Below are positions 1 to 6,993 of a stretch of 9,557 nt of DNA, piece after piece. The translations under genes were made by a program, and so were the position numbers. The notes beneath the pieces are model-generated. The model made no database searches. It worked only from the letters and a program-made list of their open reading frames with translations, and had not been told where the DNA came from. Numbering within the stretch: position 1 is the first letter of the stretch; each line of letters opens with the position of its first letter. Source of the DNA: Methanospirillum hungatei (GTDB taxonomy: Archaea; Halobacteriota; Methanomicrobia; Methanomicrobiales; Methanospirillaceae); NCBI RefSeq assembly GCF_020216685.1, contig NZ_JAIWNS010000203.1:1-9557 (forward strand). The letters are read 5' to 3'.

Positions 1-680
1 TGGACATCTTCTGCCAGTCTGTGCATTTGCGCTTCTATCTCCTCAGCCTGTTCAATAAGGCCTGACGTTTCAATCTGCAGATCATACAGAATATTCAGTA
101 CATCCACCGTTTTTGCAGCAGCCCTGGGATCAGGTGCATTAATCGTCTCTCCCAAAAGGCCAATCCCCGGAATTCCCCGTATCTTACACTCAGTGAGTAT
201 ACTGCTGGCAATGCCTGAAATACTACCAATAGGGAGCCTGATTGCAGAGTCACCAAGTCTGTCCAGAAGTGGTTTTTCTGTTGCAACTGAGAAAACCCGC
301 TTTTCCGGCTCATTAGTAATAATTCCAGCCAGCGTTACGACCTCTGAAACATGATAAGGAGCGAGCCAGTCAAGAATGGCATTTGAGACTTCGTAACATA
401 TCTGCGGATGGATCGGAATGTCTGCAAGAATTGCAACAAACTTACCCTTTTCATAAATTCTCACCGGAACAGCAATGACACCCTCTGACATCATCGCCAT
501 TGGCGGGAAATATTTACTGGTCATTGTCCCGATGGAATCAAACCCGAGTTTTTCAACCAAATAAGAGAGCGCGATACTTCCAACAAGACCACTTCCCGGA
601 AATCCGATTAAAATAGCGGACCCTTCGGAAGTGAGGGGCCGGGCCTGAACGAGAACGTCAGGTATCTGGCTGGGGGTCAT
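1..680 (-). CDS. PAC2-family (proteasome assembly chaperone-like) protein, 3' end missing
   Basis: The reverse strand is open from an ATG at 680 to the window edge, giving 226 residues without a stop; the C-terminus lies outside. The start MTPSQIPDVLVQARPL is followed by a glycine-rich segment, ILIGFPGSGLVGSIALSYL (about residues 23-41), then TLAGI (116-120) and GIPGIGLLGET (169-179). These are the usual landmarks of archaeal PAC2 proteins (COG2047 type), which resemble eukaryotic proteasome assembly chaperones. Archaeal relatives (PbaA/PbaB type) have been linked to proteasome handling, so the role here is inferred from the family. A charged helical segment begins near residue 200 (LIEQAEEIEAQMHRLAEDV), as expected near the family C-terminus. 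There is no Shine-Dalgarno site in front of the ATG, so the message may be leaderless. It diverges from the lipoprotein gene at 781. Confidence 0.88.
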   Translation of the reverse strand, partial: MTPSQIPDVLVQARPLTSEGSAILIGFPGSGLVGSIALSYLVEKLGFDSIGTMTSKYFPPMAMMSEGVIAVPVRIYEKGKFVAILADIPIHPQICYEVSNAILDWLAPYHVSEVVTLAGIITNEPEKRVFSVATEKPLLDRLGDSAIRLPIGSISGIASSILTECKIRGIPGIGLLGETINAPDPRAAAKTVDVLNILYDLQIETSGLIEQAEEIEAQMHRLAEDV

Positions 681-780
681 ATATCAAAATAGGAGAAAGA
701 AGAAGATAGGTCTGTCGCACCAGGATGAGGGACATATCAAACGGTACTTATTCCTGCAGAACGAACCTTCCTTACTACTG
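681..780. promoter_or_regulatory. Divergent intergenic region between the PAC2 gene and the lipoprotein/phosphatase pair
   Basis: This 100-base gap must hold the start signals for both divergent genes. For the rightward gene, A+T-rich stretches at 733-741 (catatcaaa) and 745-753 (tacttattc) are possible TATA elements. The second lies about 30 bases before the ATG at 781, which would fit a leaderless message. Neither is a strong match to the archaeal consensus. Confidence 0.3.
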
Positions 781-1239
781 ATGATAAAACCGGAATACCG
801 GAGGTATCAAAAACCGGTAAAAACACCGATAATAATCTGTCTGCTTGTCATAATGGTCCTTTGTCTGTCCGGTTGTGTCCGGCCTGATGCCGGATTTACC
901 GTTCGTTTGGAATCATTCAGGCAGCCACCTGATGTATATGCAAATGAAAGCACATCAGAAGTAATTCTGTCAGTTGGAGATACCATGATGGTTTCATACC
1001 CCTGGACACCGGAGGATGGCAGGTATTGGCGGGTCTCCGTAACTGAGGGATTATTTGTCACCGGCGACCGGTACACTCCCTTCCCACCCGGTATTCCAGT
1101 TGAAGTCTCCGGAACCAGGGAATGGATGGTGCGTGCAACCTCCCCCGGTATTCAGACTTTTATCGGATATCTGCGACCGAGAAATACCTCCTGGAATCAG
1201 GAAACTATCCAGTATAAAATTACCGTAACGGTTCAGTAA
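781..1239 (+). CDS. Lipoprotein with divergent chagasin-like (I42) domain
   Basis: The 152-residue product has a basic N-terminus, a hydrophobic segment (about 15-29) and a lipobox LSGC with Cys32, so it is predicted to be lipid-anchored outside the cell. Residues 58-152 follow the order of a chagasin-type beta domain: SEVILSVGDTMMVSY, then RYWRVSVTEGL, then REWMVRATSPGIQTF, then YLRP and QYKITVTV. Chagasin-family proteins inhibit papain-like cysteine peptidases through three loops (NPTTG, a Gly-rich loop, RPW). Here these read TPEDG, VSGTREW and YLRPRN, so only traces remain and inhibition is doubtful; a structural or ligand-binding role is an alternative. Two N-glycosylation sequons are present (NES at 55, NTS at 135). 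No ribosome site precedes the ATG, and the GGAGGT at 800-805 has no usable in-frame start behind it. The phosphatase gene starts 15 bases after the stop, so the two are probably co-transcribed. Confidence 0.8.
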   Translation: MIKPEYRRYQKPVKTPIIICLLVIMVLCLSGCVRPDAGFTVRLESFRQPPDVYANESTSEVILSVGDTMMVSYPWTPEDGRYWRVSVTEGLFVTGDRYTPFPPGIPVEVSGTREWMVRATSPGIQTFIGYLRPRNTSWNQETIQYKITVTVQ

Positions 1240-1254
1240 GAAAAATGTGACCCT

Positions 1255-3375
1255 ATGAAACGAATGAGAATTGGAGTAGCTGGAAAACTATTGCTGATAA
1301 TGGTACTGCTCACCAGTCTCATCTTCATCATTATCGGTGGTATCTCATGGATTGTGATGGGGAATCTGGGAACCTATGCAACACAGTCCAGTCTTGATCT
1401 TGGGGAACGGGCCATAGGTGAAAGCACAACCGCTCTGGAAGAGGACGCAGAGATCTATCTTCTTCGCCTTGCAAAAGACCAGGCAGAGATCACCGACATG
1501 GTCTTTGAACGGATCATCTCCGAGATGAATGTCCTCAATGACTATGGAAAAGTGATGATCAAAGAAAATAATGTGACTCCTGTCACGTGGTATACCCGTG
1601 ATATAAAGCCCGCAAAACCGGGTGAGACAGGTACCATTCATCTCTCTCCCGGAGTAACAGCAGAACATGTTCTTGATGATATCATGGCACTGAGTTCATT
1701 CCAGCCTGTTTTCAATACCCTTTTCCATGCAGATAACCGGCTCACTGCTCTTTACGTAACCTCTTCTTCAGGGGTCACCTTCATCTTTCCCTGGACTCCA
1801 CGAGTTGATCCCACCTTTGAACCACGATCCAGAAGCTGGTTTTTGGATGCGGTGAATAGTTCACAATTTGTATGGTCTGATCCATATGTTGATGTCTTGG
1901 GAAATGGTCTTACCATCACCTGTTCAAAGGCAGTTCAAAGTCCTGATAAGACCCGGACATGGGTCATTGGTTCTGATATTACTATTGAAACGATAAACTA
2001 CCGGATTATCACCACCCAGCTTGGTGAAGACGGATATGCATTTCTGATAAATCAGCGGGGAGATATTCTCTCCAGACCAGGTCTCTGTGCTGGAGAGACC
2101 AGATGGGATGAGTCATACGAGACAGAGAATCTCCTCCAGAGTACAAATGAAGATCTCAGAACGGTTGCAGAAGAGATGACTATGGGTCTTTCCGGTGTCA
2201 GTCGGTGCAGGTTTGCAGAAGGTGACAAGTATATCGCCTATGCACCGGTAAAAAGTGTCGGATGGAGCATTGGCCTTGTCGTACCGGTAGAGCAGGTAAT
2301 CGGACCTGCTGATATCACCGGTTCAGTCATCCGCCTGGCAAGTGAAGAAACCCATTCGCACATCACCGAACAGATGTCCTTCCTGCAAAAAATCCTTATT
2401 GCAAGTTTCTTTCTCTTGTTCGTCGGAGTGACGGGTATTGCCATATTCTTCTCAAAAATTATTACCGGTCCTGTTATGATACTGAGTGAAGGGGCCAGAC
2501 GGATTGGGAATGGGGATCTGCAGACTCCGGTTGAGATACATACGGGGGATGAGTTTGAGGAGCTTGCGGACGCCTTTAACCGGATGACAAATGACCTTCG
2601 CAATTACATCATAGAACTCCGGAGAACCACTGCAGAGAAGGAGCGATTTACACGGGAACTCGAGATCGCCCAGGGGATTCAGCAGAGTTTCCTTCCAGAC
2701 AACGTTCCTGATATTCCCGGCATGGAACTTGCGGTATTTTCAAGTCCGGCTCTTGAAGTGGGAGGAGATTTTTATGACTTTATCCCGGTGGGTGATGATC
2801 AGTGGGGGCTGGTGATCGCCGATGTGAGTGGGAAAGGTGTTCCAGCAGCACTGTTCATGGCACTCTCCCGAACCCTTATCCGGGTAAGTGCTACCTGGAA
2901 AAGCTCTCCTGCAAGTGCAATCTCTGAAGCAAATACACTTATCTGTCGTGACTCCAAGGCCAGTATGTTTGTAACGCTCTTTTACCTGGTTATTGACTCT
3001 ATGAAACGGCAGATCACCTATGTCAATGCCGGGCATAATCCTCCCCTGATGCTGACCGGAGGGGACCAGAGTGATATTACCCTTTTAAAGGCTGAAGGGA
3101 TCGCCCTTGGAATCATCGATGATATTGACCTTGCTTCGGTAACCGTGGATCTGAAGAAGGGGGATATGGTTGCGCTCTATACAGATGGTATTACCGAAGC
3201 GATGAACAAGGATGGGGAGGAGTATGGAATAGAGCGGTTTACCGAGGTTTTAATGCAGAACCGTGATCTTGATCTTTCAGCACTCATTACTGCAATAAAA
3301 ACATCCATTAAAGAGTTTACGAAAGATGCTCCACAGTCAGATGACATCACTCTTATCCTCTTCAGGGCTTCCTGA
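1255..3375 (+). CDS. Membrane sensor PP2C phosphatase: dCache-like exterior, HAMP, SpoIIE/RsbU-type domain
   Basis: The 706-residue protein has TM1 at about 10-35, a long exterior region (36-375), TM2 at about 379-399, a HAMP domain (about 401-453), a short coiled coil (453-475) and a SpoIIE/RsbU-type PP2C phosphatase (about 475-705). The exterior has dCache landmarks: RSRSWFLDAV (191-200) followed by WSDPYVD, and DGYAFLINQRGDIL (259-272). The catalytic domain is intact: EVGGDFYDF with Asp505, ADVSGKGVPAA with Asp523, NAGHNPPLML (591-600), YTDGITEA with Asp644 and SDDITLI with Asp696/697. The Asp residues are the expected Mn/Mg ligands. Such enzymes dephosphorylate STAS-domain antagonists, and a STAS protein and its kinase lie about 1.8 kb downstream. 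An external small-molecule ligand is inferred from the sensor type but cannot be named. It is probably in an operon with the lipoprotein before it; a weak GTGA lies a few bases before the ATG. Confidence 0.95.
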   Translation: MKRMRIGVAGKLLLIMVLLTSLIFIIIGGISWIVMGNLGTYATQSSLDLGERAIGESTTALEEDAEIYLLRLAKDQAEITDMVFERIISEMNVLNDYGKVMIKENNVTPVTWYTRDIKPAKPGETGTIHLSPGVTAEHVLDDIMALSSFQPVFNTLFHADNRLTALYVTSSSGVTFIFPWTPRVDPTFEPRSRSWFLDAVNSSQFVWSDPYVDVLGNGLTITCSKAVQSPDKTRTWVIGSDITIETINYRIITTQLGEDGYAFLINQRGDILSRPGLCAGETRWDESYETENLLQSTNEDLRTVAEEMTMGLSGVSRCRFAEGDKYIAYAPVKSVGWSIGLVVPVEQVIGPADITGSVIRLASEETHSHITEQMSFLQKILIASFFLLFVGVTGIAIFFSKIITGPVMILSEGARRIGNGDLQTPVEIHTGDEFEELADAFNRMTNDLRNYIIELRRTTAEKERFTRELEIAQGIQQSFLPDNVPDIPGMELAVFSSPALEVGGDFYDFIPVGDDQWGLVIADVSGKGVPAALFMALSRTLIRVSATWKSSPASAISEANTLICRDSKASMFVTLFYLVIDSMKRQITYVNAGHNPPLMLTGGDQSDITLLKAEGIALGIIDDIDLASVTVDLKKGDMVALYTDGITEAMNKDGEEYGIERFTEVLMQNRDLDLSALITAIKTSIKEFTKDAPQSDDITLILFRAS

Positions 3376-3379
3376 TCCT

Positions 3380-5098
3380 TTATGTTTCCATCGGAAATTG
3401 CAGGATGATCTCTTCATCACCTGGCCGTGGCAATTTCACAATCTTCCCCCCAGCATACCTGACGGTTCGGAGAAGGGCACGTGAAAGAGGAAGCTCAGGT
3501 TTCCAGTCTTCCCCGACTGGCGTGATCGCAATATAGACAAAATCATTTTTCGGAAAAATCTCAACATTGATACTATCTGCACCATACAGCCGGTAATAAT
3601 CAACCAATGCACTAAAGATATCTGATAACCGGTCGACATCGGCGTATATGAGTTGAACAGAATCCGGCGTTTTGATAGAAAACCTGATCTCTTTGCAGTT
3701 TTGGTACTCTGCAAGTCGGCTCAGCAAAATATTTCGAAAACAGGTGACATCATCGATAGATTGCAACAGGTCATCATCACTGAATGTACAGGAGTTCTGT
3801 CTCAATATAAGATCATTCAGGACCTGAGCCGGATCACATGGTATGAGTGTTGTGGTCGGGATCACTCCCTGCATGGCGGATAAAAGATCTGAGAATAGTC
3901 TGGTTGTCCGACGAACCAGGGAGGGATCGATATGGTGCTCAAGAGTACGTCCTGAAAGATATGATCTGATCTTTTGAAGTGTCTGCAAAGCTTTTAGGAT
4001 AACCTGAAGCTCGGGGAGTTTTTTCTCTTGAAAATCTTTGTAATAGGTTGTAAATCCATCAAGGGTTTTTTCAATATCATCGACCGGTATGAGACGTTCC
4101 AGGTCCTCTGCGGTTTCAAACTCTTCAAGTTCTTCGAGATGGTACCGAAGGAGCATCATTCTTCCGGCAACAATAGGAAAGAGTCGGTATGCCTCATCCA
4201 TAAGGTCCATAGCATGTCTCATGGAAAGATTCACCCGGCCTTTGTCAAAAAGGGCAACATCTGGTAAGTTCTCATGAGATTGCTTAAGATTACGAAGGAT
4301 TTCTCGAAACTCATGAGTGCTGAATGCATTACCATGTCCCGGACAGATCACTGAGATTTCATAATTCTCAAGTATCCATTCCATTCTTTGGAGCGTTTTA
4401 GAAAATTCAATGGTGTCCCACCCCAGAATCCCTGCAACTCCGGGATTGAGTGCAAAGGGGATATCCCCGACATGCAAAAGATTTCCAATACGGATGGCCA
4501 TACTGTCATGTGAGTGCCCCGGTACTGCCCAGAAAAACAGGGATTGTCCGTCAGGAAAACGGAGTTCTTCAGAAAGGAGAAGGATTTCGCCCGAAATACG
4601 AATGCTATTGGAAATGAGATGAAATCCAGGTAAAATTTCTGAAATTTCAAGTTCATGGTTTTTATTGTGGAAAAGCGGGAGTTCTATCTGATGAGGTGGA
4701 ATTGGTAAGTCGACCAGATCGGCCTGAGTATATCGCGGGTCTCCTGTTATGAGAAGATCTGCCCCTGATGTATGACAGACAAAAACCGGCTTTCCAAATT
4801 TTGCAAACCGCCTGCCTACCAGTCCCTCGTAGATGTGATCATAGTGCGCATGTCCGAAAATGATAAGGAGTGGTTTTTCTCGGTCATATGTACATGGTAC
4901 AAGGGCCTCACACGCAGTGTCCATGACTTCCTGCGATGCACCGGTATCAAAAAATACAATATAATCCCCGATTGTGAATAGATACACATTCGAGCTGGTT
5001 ACATCAGGTTTTCGAATACAGGGAAAGATTCTGGCATGAGCCGTACCAGGAACATCCTGCCATCTCTCATTCTCCAGAATGGCCTGTCTCGTTTTCAC
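3380..5098 (-). CDS. MBL-fold hydrolase fused to a degenerate histidine-kinase-like C-terminus
   Basis: The 572-residue product starts at GTG 5098, the only in-frame start after an upstream stop; GTGAG lies just before it. Residues 20-275 are a metallo-beta-lactamase fold with a full ligand set: GHAHYDH (His83, His85, Asp87, His88), PGHSHD (His195), HVGDI (Asp212) and PGHG (His255). It should bind two metals and hydrolyse an unknown ester, thioester or phosphodiester. Residues 290-425 are helix-rich (LRYHLEELEEFETAEDLE). Residues 484-572 run in the order of a histidine-kinase ATPase domain: ADVDRLSDIFSALVDYY, SINVEIF, FVYIAITPVGEDW, LSRALLRTVRYAGGKI, EIILQFPM. The ATP-binding N box lacks its Asn residues and the DxGxG box is TPVGED, so it probably does not bind ATP. 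The gene converges on the phosphatase with 4 bases between stops and diverges from the STAS gene, so it lies inside a partner-switching locus. The MBL call is firm; the pseudo-kinase call is pattern-based. Confidence 0.9.
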   Translation of the reverse strand: MKTRQAILENERWQDVPGTAHARIFPCIRKPDVTSSNVYLFTIGDYIVFFDTGASQEVMDTACEALVPCTYDREKPLLIIFGHAHYDHIYEGLVGRRFAKFGKPVFVCHTSGADLLITGDPRYTQADLVDLPIPPHQIELPLFHNKNHELEISEILPGFHLISNSIRISGEILLLSEELRFPDGQSLFFWAVPGHSHDSMAIRIGNLLHVGDIPFALNPGVAGILGWDTIEFSKTLQRMEWILENYEISVICPGHGNAFSTHEFREILRNLKQSHENLPDVALFDKGRVNLSMRHAMDLMDEAYRLFPIVAGRMMLLRYHLEELEEFETAEDLERLIPVDDIEKTLDGFTTYYKDFQEKKLPELQVILKALQTLQKIRSYLSGRTLEHHIDPSLVRRTTRLFSDLLSAMQGVIPTTTLIPCDPAQVLNDLILRQNSCTFSDDDLLQSIDDVTCFRNILLSRLAEYQNCKEIRFSIKTPDSVQLIYADVDRLSDIFSALVDYYRLYGADSINVEIFPKNDFVYIAITPVGEDWKPELPLSRALLRTVRYAGGKIVKLPRPGDEEIILQFPMET

Positions 5099-5188
5099 AC
5101 ATTGATCTCACTTTCACAAATCATAAATTCCTAGCAGAGAACTGATTATACTAGGACTTGTGTCATTATATATGGAGAAGATGGGATA
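5099..5188. promoter_or_regulatory. Divergent promoter region with inverted repeat TCCTAG-N16-CTAGGA
   Basis: This 90-base region separates the MBL-fusion gene from the STAS-kinase pair. A perfect 6-base inverted repeat, TCCTAG (5129-5134) and CTAGGA (5151-5156), has centres 22 bases apart, about two helical turns. A TATA-like attatact (5144-5151) abuts the right arm and would place a rightward start near 5170-5175. A second A+T run, attatatat, is at 5165-5173. A leftward TATA-like element, read on the minus strand as ATTTATGATTTG (5128-5117), lies about 20-30 bases before the GTG. The repeat could be an operator for both genes, but this is inferred from position only. Confidence 0.35.
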
Positions 5189-5539
5189 ATGGAAGATCAT
5201 CTTTCAATACAGGAACGTGAAATCTCCGGAATTACAATTCTGGATATATCCGGAAGAATTGATGCTGCAACTTCATCACACATTGAAGCAGAGCTGGGAA
5301 AGAAGATAGATAGCGGGGTTACAACTCTTATCCTTAACATGAAAGATTTAAGTTATATCAGCAGTTCCGGGCTTCGGGTAATACTCGCAGCATTAAAGCG
5401 GGTCAAGGCCGGAGGAGGGACCATCGCACTCGCTGCTCTCCAGCCAGGTCCCGGAGAAGTTTTTAAAATGACAGGATTTGACCGGCTCTTTCCGATCAGT
5501 CCATCGGTTGAACAGGCAGTTCTAAAACTCAAACCGTAA
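5189..5539 (+). CDS. STAS-domain anti-anti-sigma-like protein (RsbV/SpoIIAA type)
   Basis: The 116-residue protein is a single STAS domain of normal length. It opens with the beta strands EREISGITILDISGRIDA and has the signature LSYISSSGLRVIL (54-66), where a Ser in the SSS cluster (probably Ser59) is the expected phosphorylation site. GEVFKMTGFDRLFPI (89-103) is typical of the C-terminal half. By family knowledge, such proteins switch between binding a kinase (unphosphorylated) and being released from it (phosphorylated), and a SpoIIE-type phosphatase resets them. Kinase gene 5563-5970 follows after 23 bases and the likely phosphatase is at 1255-3375. GGAG at 5174-5177 lies 11 bases before the ATG. 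A 5-codon ORF in the leader (5172-5189) ends in TAA overlapping this ATG. Confidence 0.95.
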   Translation: MEDHLSIQEREISGITILDISGRIDAATSSHIEAELGKKIDSGVTTLILNMKDLSYISSSGLRVILAALKRVKAGGGTIALAALQPGPGEVFKMTGFDRLFPISPSVEQAVLKLKP

Positions 5540-5562
5540 CTTCATGTTTCGTTCGAATATGA

Positions 5563-5970
5563 ATGGCAGTATATCAGATTGACCTCGAAGATACGATCAC
5601 TGCAGTATCACAACTTGCACAATTCCTCTCCGACATTATTGAAAAGGAGAGCATTTCAATTGAAGTTGAGAATGCAATACAACTTTCTGCTGAAGAAGCA
5701 GTTGTGAACATCATCACGCACGGGTATAACGGGAAACCAGGAATTATCGAAGTCACATGTGAAATTGCAGATGGTCTTGTTACCCTCACGATCTGCGATA
5801 AAGCACCGTATTTTAATCCGTTAACGATTCCACCTGCAGATGTTGAAGCAGGAATTGACGAGCGGCGGATTGGTGGTCTTGGGGTTCACCTGATCCGCTC
5901 ACTCATGGATGAAGTCAGATACAAGCAGACTGATTCAGGCAATTGTCTTATCATGCAAAAGGCATTATGA
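5563..5970 (+). CDS. RsbW/SpoIIAB-like serine kinase ATPase (HATPase_c_2)
   Basis: The 135-residue protein is a stand-alone GHKL ATPase domain of the anti-sigma-kinase type. The N box is SAEEAVVNIITHGY (42-55, Asn49 for Mg/ATP), the G1 region DKAPYFNPL (79-87) and the G2 box RIGGLGVHLIRSLMDEV (102-118); it ends in GNCLIMQKAL, a usual family ending. In bacteria these proteins bind a sigma factor and phosphorylate a STAS antagonist on Ser/Thr. The adjacent STAS gene is the clear candidate substrate. Archaea have no sigma-70 factors, so the other partner is unknown. No ribosome site precedes the ATG, which is 23 bases after the STAS stop, so translation may be coupled. G1 has Ala where classical kinases have Gly, which is common in this subfamily and not a sign of decay. 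Confidence 0.93.
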   Translation: MAVYQIDLEDTITAVSQLAQFLSDIIEKESISIEVENAIQLSAEEAVVNIITHGYNGKPGIIEVTCEIADGLVTLTICDKAPYFNPLTIPPADVEAGIDERRIGGLGVHLIRSLMDEVRYKQTDSGNCLIMQKAL

Positions 5971-6031
5971 TCCTCTCGCTCCTGACAGCAGAAACCATCT
6001 CAAGCATGATGGCAGAGTAGTCTTGGTACAT

Positions 6032-6838
6032 ATGACCCAATCCTATGTTCATGGATATTCTGAACGGGAAGCTGAACGATTATTTGATCAGGCTGACACG
6101 CTCACTGATCTGATTCATCATGACTCGATTTTTCCTCCTGGCAGCAGAATTCTTGAAGCCGGATGCGGGACCGGGGCACAGACCTGTATTCTTGCGGGTA
6201 AAAACCCTCGTTGTGAGTTTGTTTCAGTTGATATTTCCCACGAATCACTTGCAATTGCAGAAAAACGGGTGAGTGCTGCAGGTCTTTCGAACGTTACCCT
6301 GTATCATGCAGACATTCTGGGAGATGACCTTCCATTTGGGATCTTCGACCACGTGGTTTTTTGCTTTGTTCTTGAACATCTCCGAAAACCTGAAGATGCA
6401 ATCCGCCGTGTCATGAATCTGGTAAAACCAGGTGGTACGGTTACTGCTATAGAAGGGGATCATGGGTCTGTTTGTTTTCATCCGGAGAGTGAAAAGGCCC
6501 TCATGGCTATCCGGTGTCAGGTTCTTCTTCAGGAACGGGCAGGGGGTGATGCCTGTATTGGAAGAAAACTCTATCCGCTCCTGGTTTCATCAGGGCTCAC
6601 CGATGTCATGGTATCTCCACGGCTGGTCTATGCTGATGGGGGGAGACCTGAATTGGTTACGGGATTTACTGAGAAGACCTTCATAGCCATGATCCAGGGG
6701 ATCAGAGATCCGGCTATTGCGGCAGGTCTGATGTCAGCAAAGGACTTTGATGAAGGGATCTCGGATCTGGTACGTTCTGCCCAAAAAGACGGGACCTTTA
6801 GTTATACATTCTATAAAGGACAGGGAATTGTTCCCTGA
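6032..6838 (+). CDS. Class I SAM-dependent methyltransferase
   Basis: The 268-residue protein has a class I methyltransferase fold: motif I ILEAGCGTGAQT (40-51) binds SAM, VSVDIS (64-69) ends with the acidic ribose-binding residue after strand 2, and FDHVVFCFVLEHL (105-117) and VKPGGTVTAIEGDHG (131-145) complete the core. The C-terminal part, with YPLLVSSGLTDVMVSPRLVY and a GTFSYTFYKGQGIV-type ending, resembles a family I associate with methanogens; the substrate is unknown. The frame is open back to an ATG at 5909, but that would overlap the kinase gene and add 41 residues that do not look conserved. MTQSYVHGYSEREAERL is a typical start for the family, so ATG 6032 is chosen although it has no good ribosome site. 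It lies 61 bases after the kinase gene and may belong to the same transcript; a role in the switch is unproven. Confidence 0.9.
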   Translation: MTQSYVHGYSEREAERLFDQADTLTDLIHHDSIFPPGSRILEAGCGTGAQTCILAGKNPRCEFVSVDISHESLAIAEKRVSAAGLSNVTLYHADILGDDLPFGIFDHVVFCFVLEHLRKPEDAIRRVMNLVKPGGTVTAIEGDHGSVCFHPESEKALMAIRCQVLLQERAGGDACIGRKLYPLLVSSGLTDVMVSPRLVYADGGRPELVTGFTEKTFIAMIQGIRDPAIAAGLMSAKDFDEGISDLVRSAQKDGTFSYTFYKGQGIVP

Positions 6839-6993
6839 CAACCGATTATTTTTGAAAAAAGGGTGGCGCGCAGCAATACTCTCCACAAATGCTTTAAGTA
6901 AAACTGTTTTCCGGAAATTAATGATCCAAAATCACTGGATAAACGAAAACCATACCATTAACTTATTACCTTATTGAGTTGACTTAAAGAGAC
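6839..6993 (+). promoter_or_regulatory. Leader region of the first tandem lipoprotein gene
   Basis: This A+T-rich gap of 155 bases contains two TATA-like candidates: ctttaagta near 6893-6901, and taacttatta near 6959-6968, about 30 bases before the ATG, which would fit a leaderless message. The 14-base box ACCTTATTGAGTTG (6968-6981) recurs with one change before the second lipoprotein gene (7590-7603). No strong hairpin terminator for the methyltransferase gene was seen; tatttttgaaaaaag just after its stop is the only T-rich stretch. Confidence 0.35.

Noticed and set aside
95..313. Minus-strand 72-codon ORF inside the PAC2 gene
   Set aside because: It lies in another frame of a gene with clear family motifs.
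800..805. GGAGGT as a ribosome site for a shorter lipoprotein
   Set aside because: No in-frame ATG, GTG or TTG follows at a suitable distance before the signal segment.
5797..5823. Loss of the G1 glycine in the RsbW-like kinase as a sign of inactivity
   Set aside because: The DxAPxF-P form is common in this ATPase subfamily, and the N box and G2 box are intact.
5909..6031. Upstream extension of the methyltransferase frame to an ATG at 5909
   Set aside because: It would overlap the kinase gene by 62 bases in another frame and add residues with no family-like character; MTQSYVHGYSEREAERL from ATG 6032 is the typical start.
6747..6977. 76-codon plus-strand ORF running past the methyltransferase stop
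   Set aside because: Its first half is out of frame with a solid gene, and the rest is A+T-rich intergenic sequence without protein-like character.
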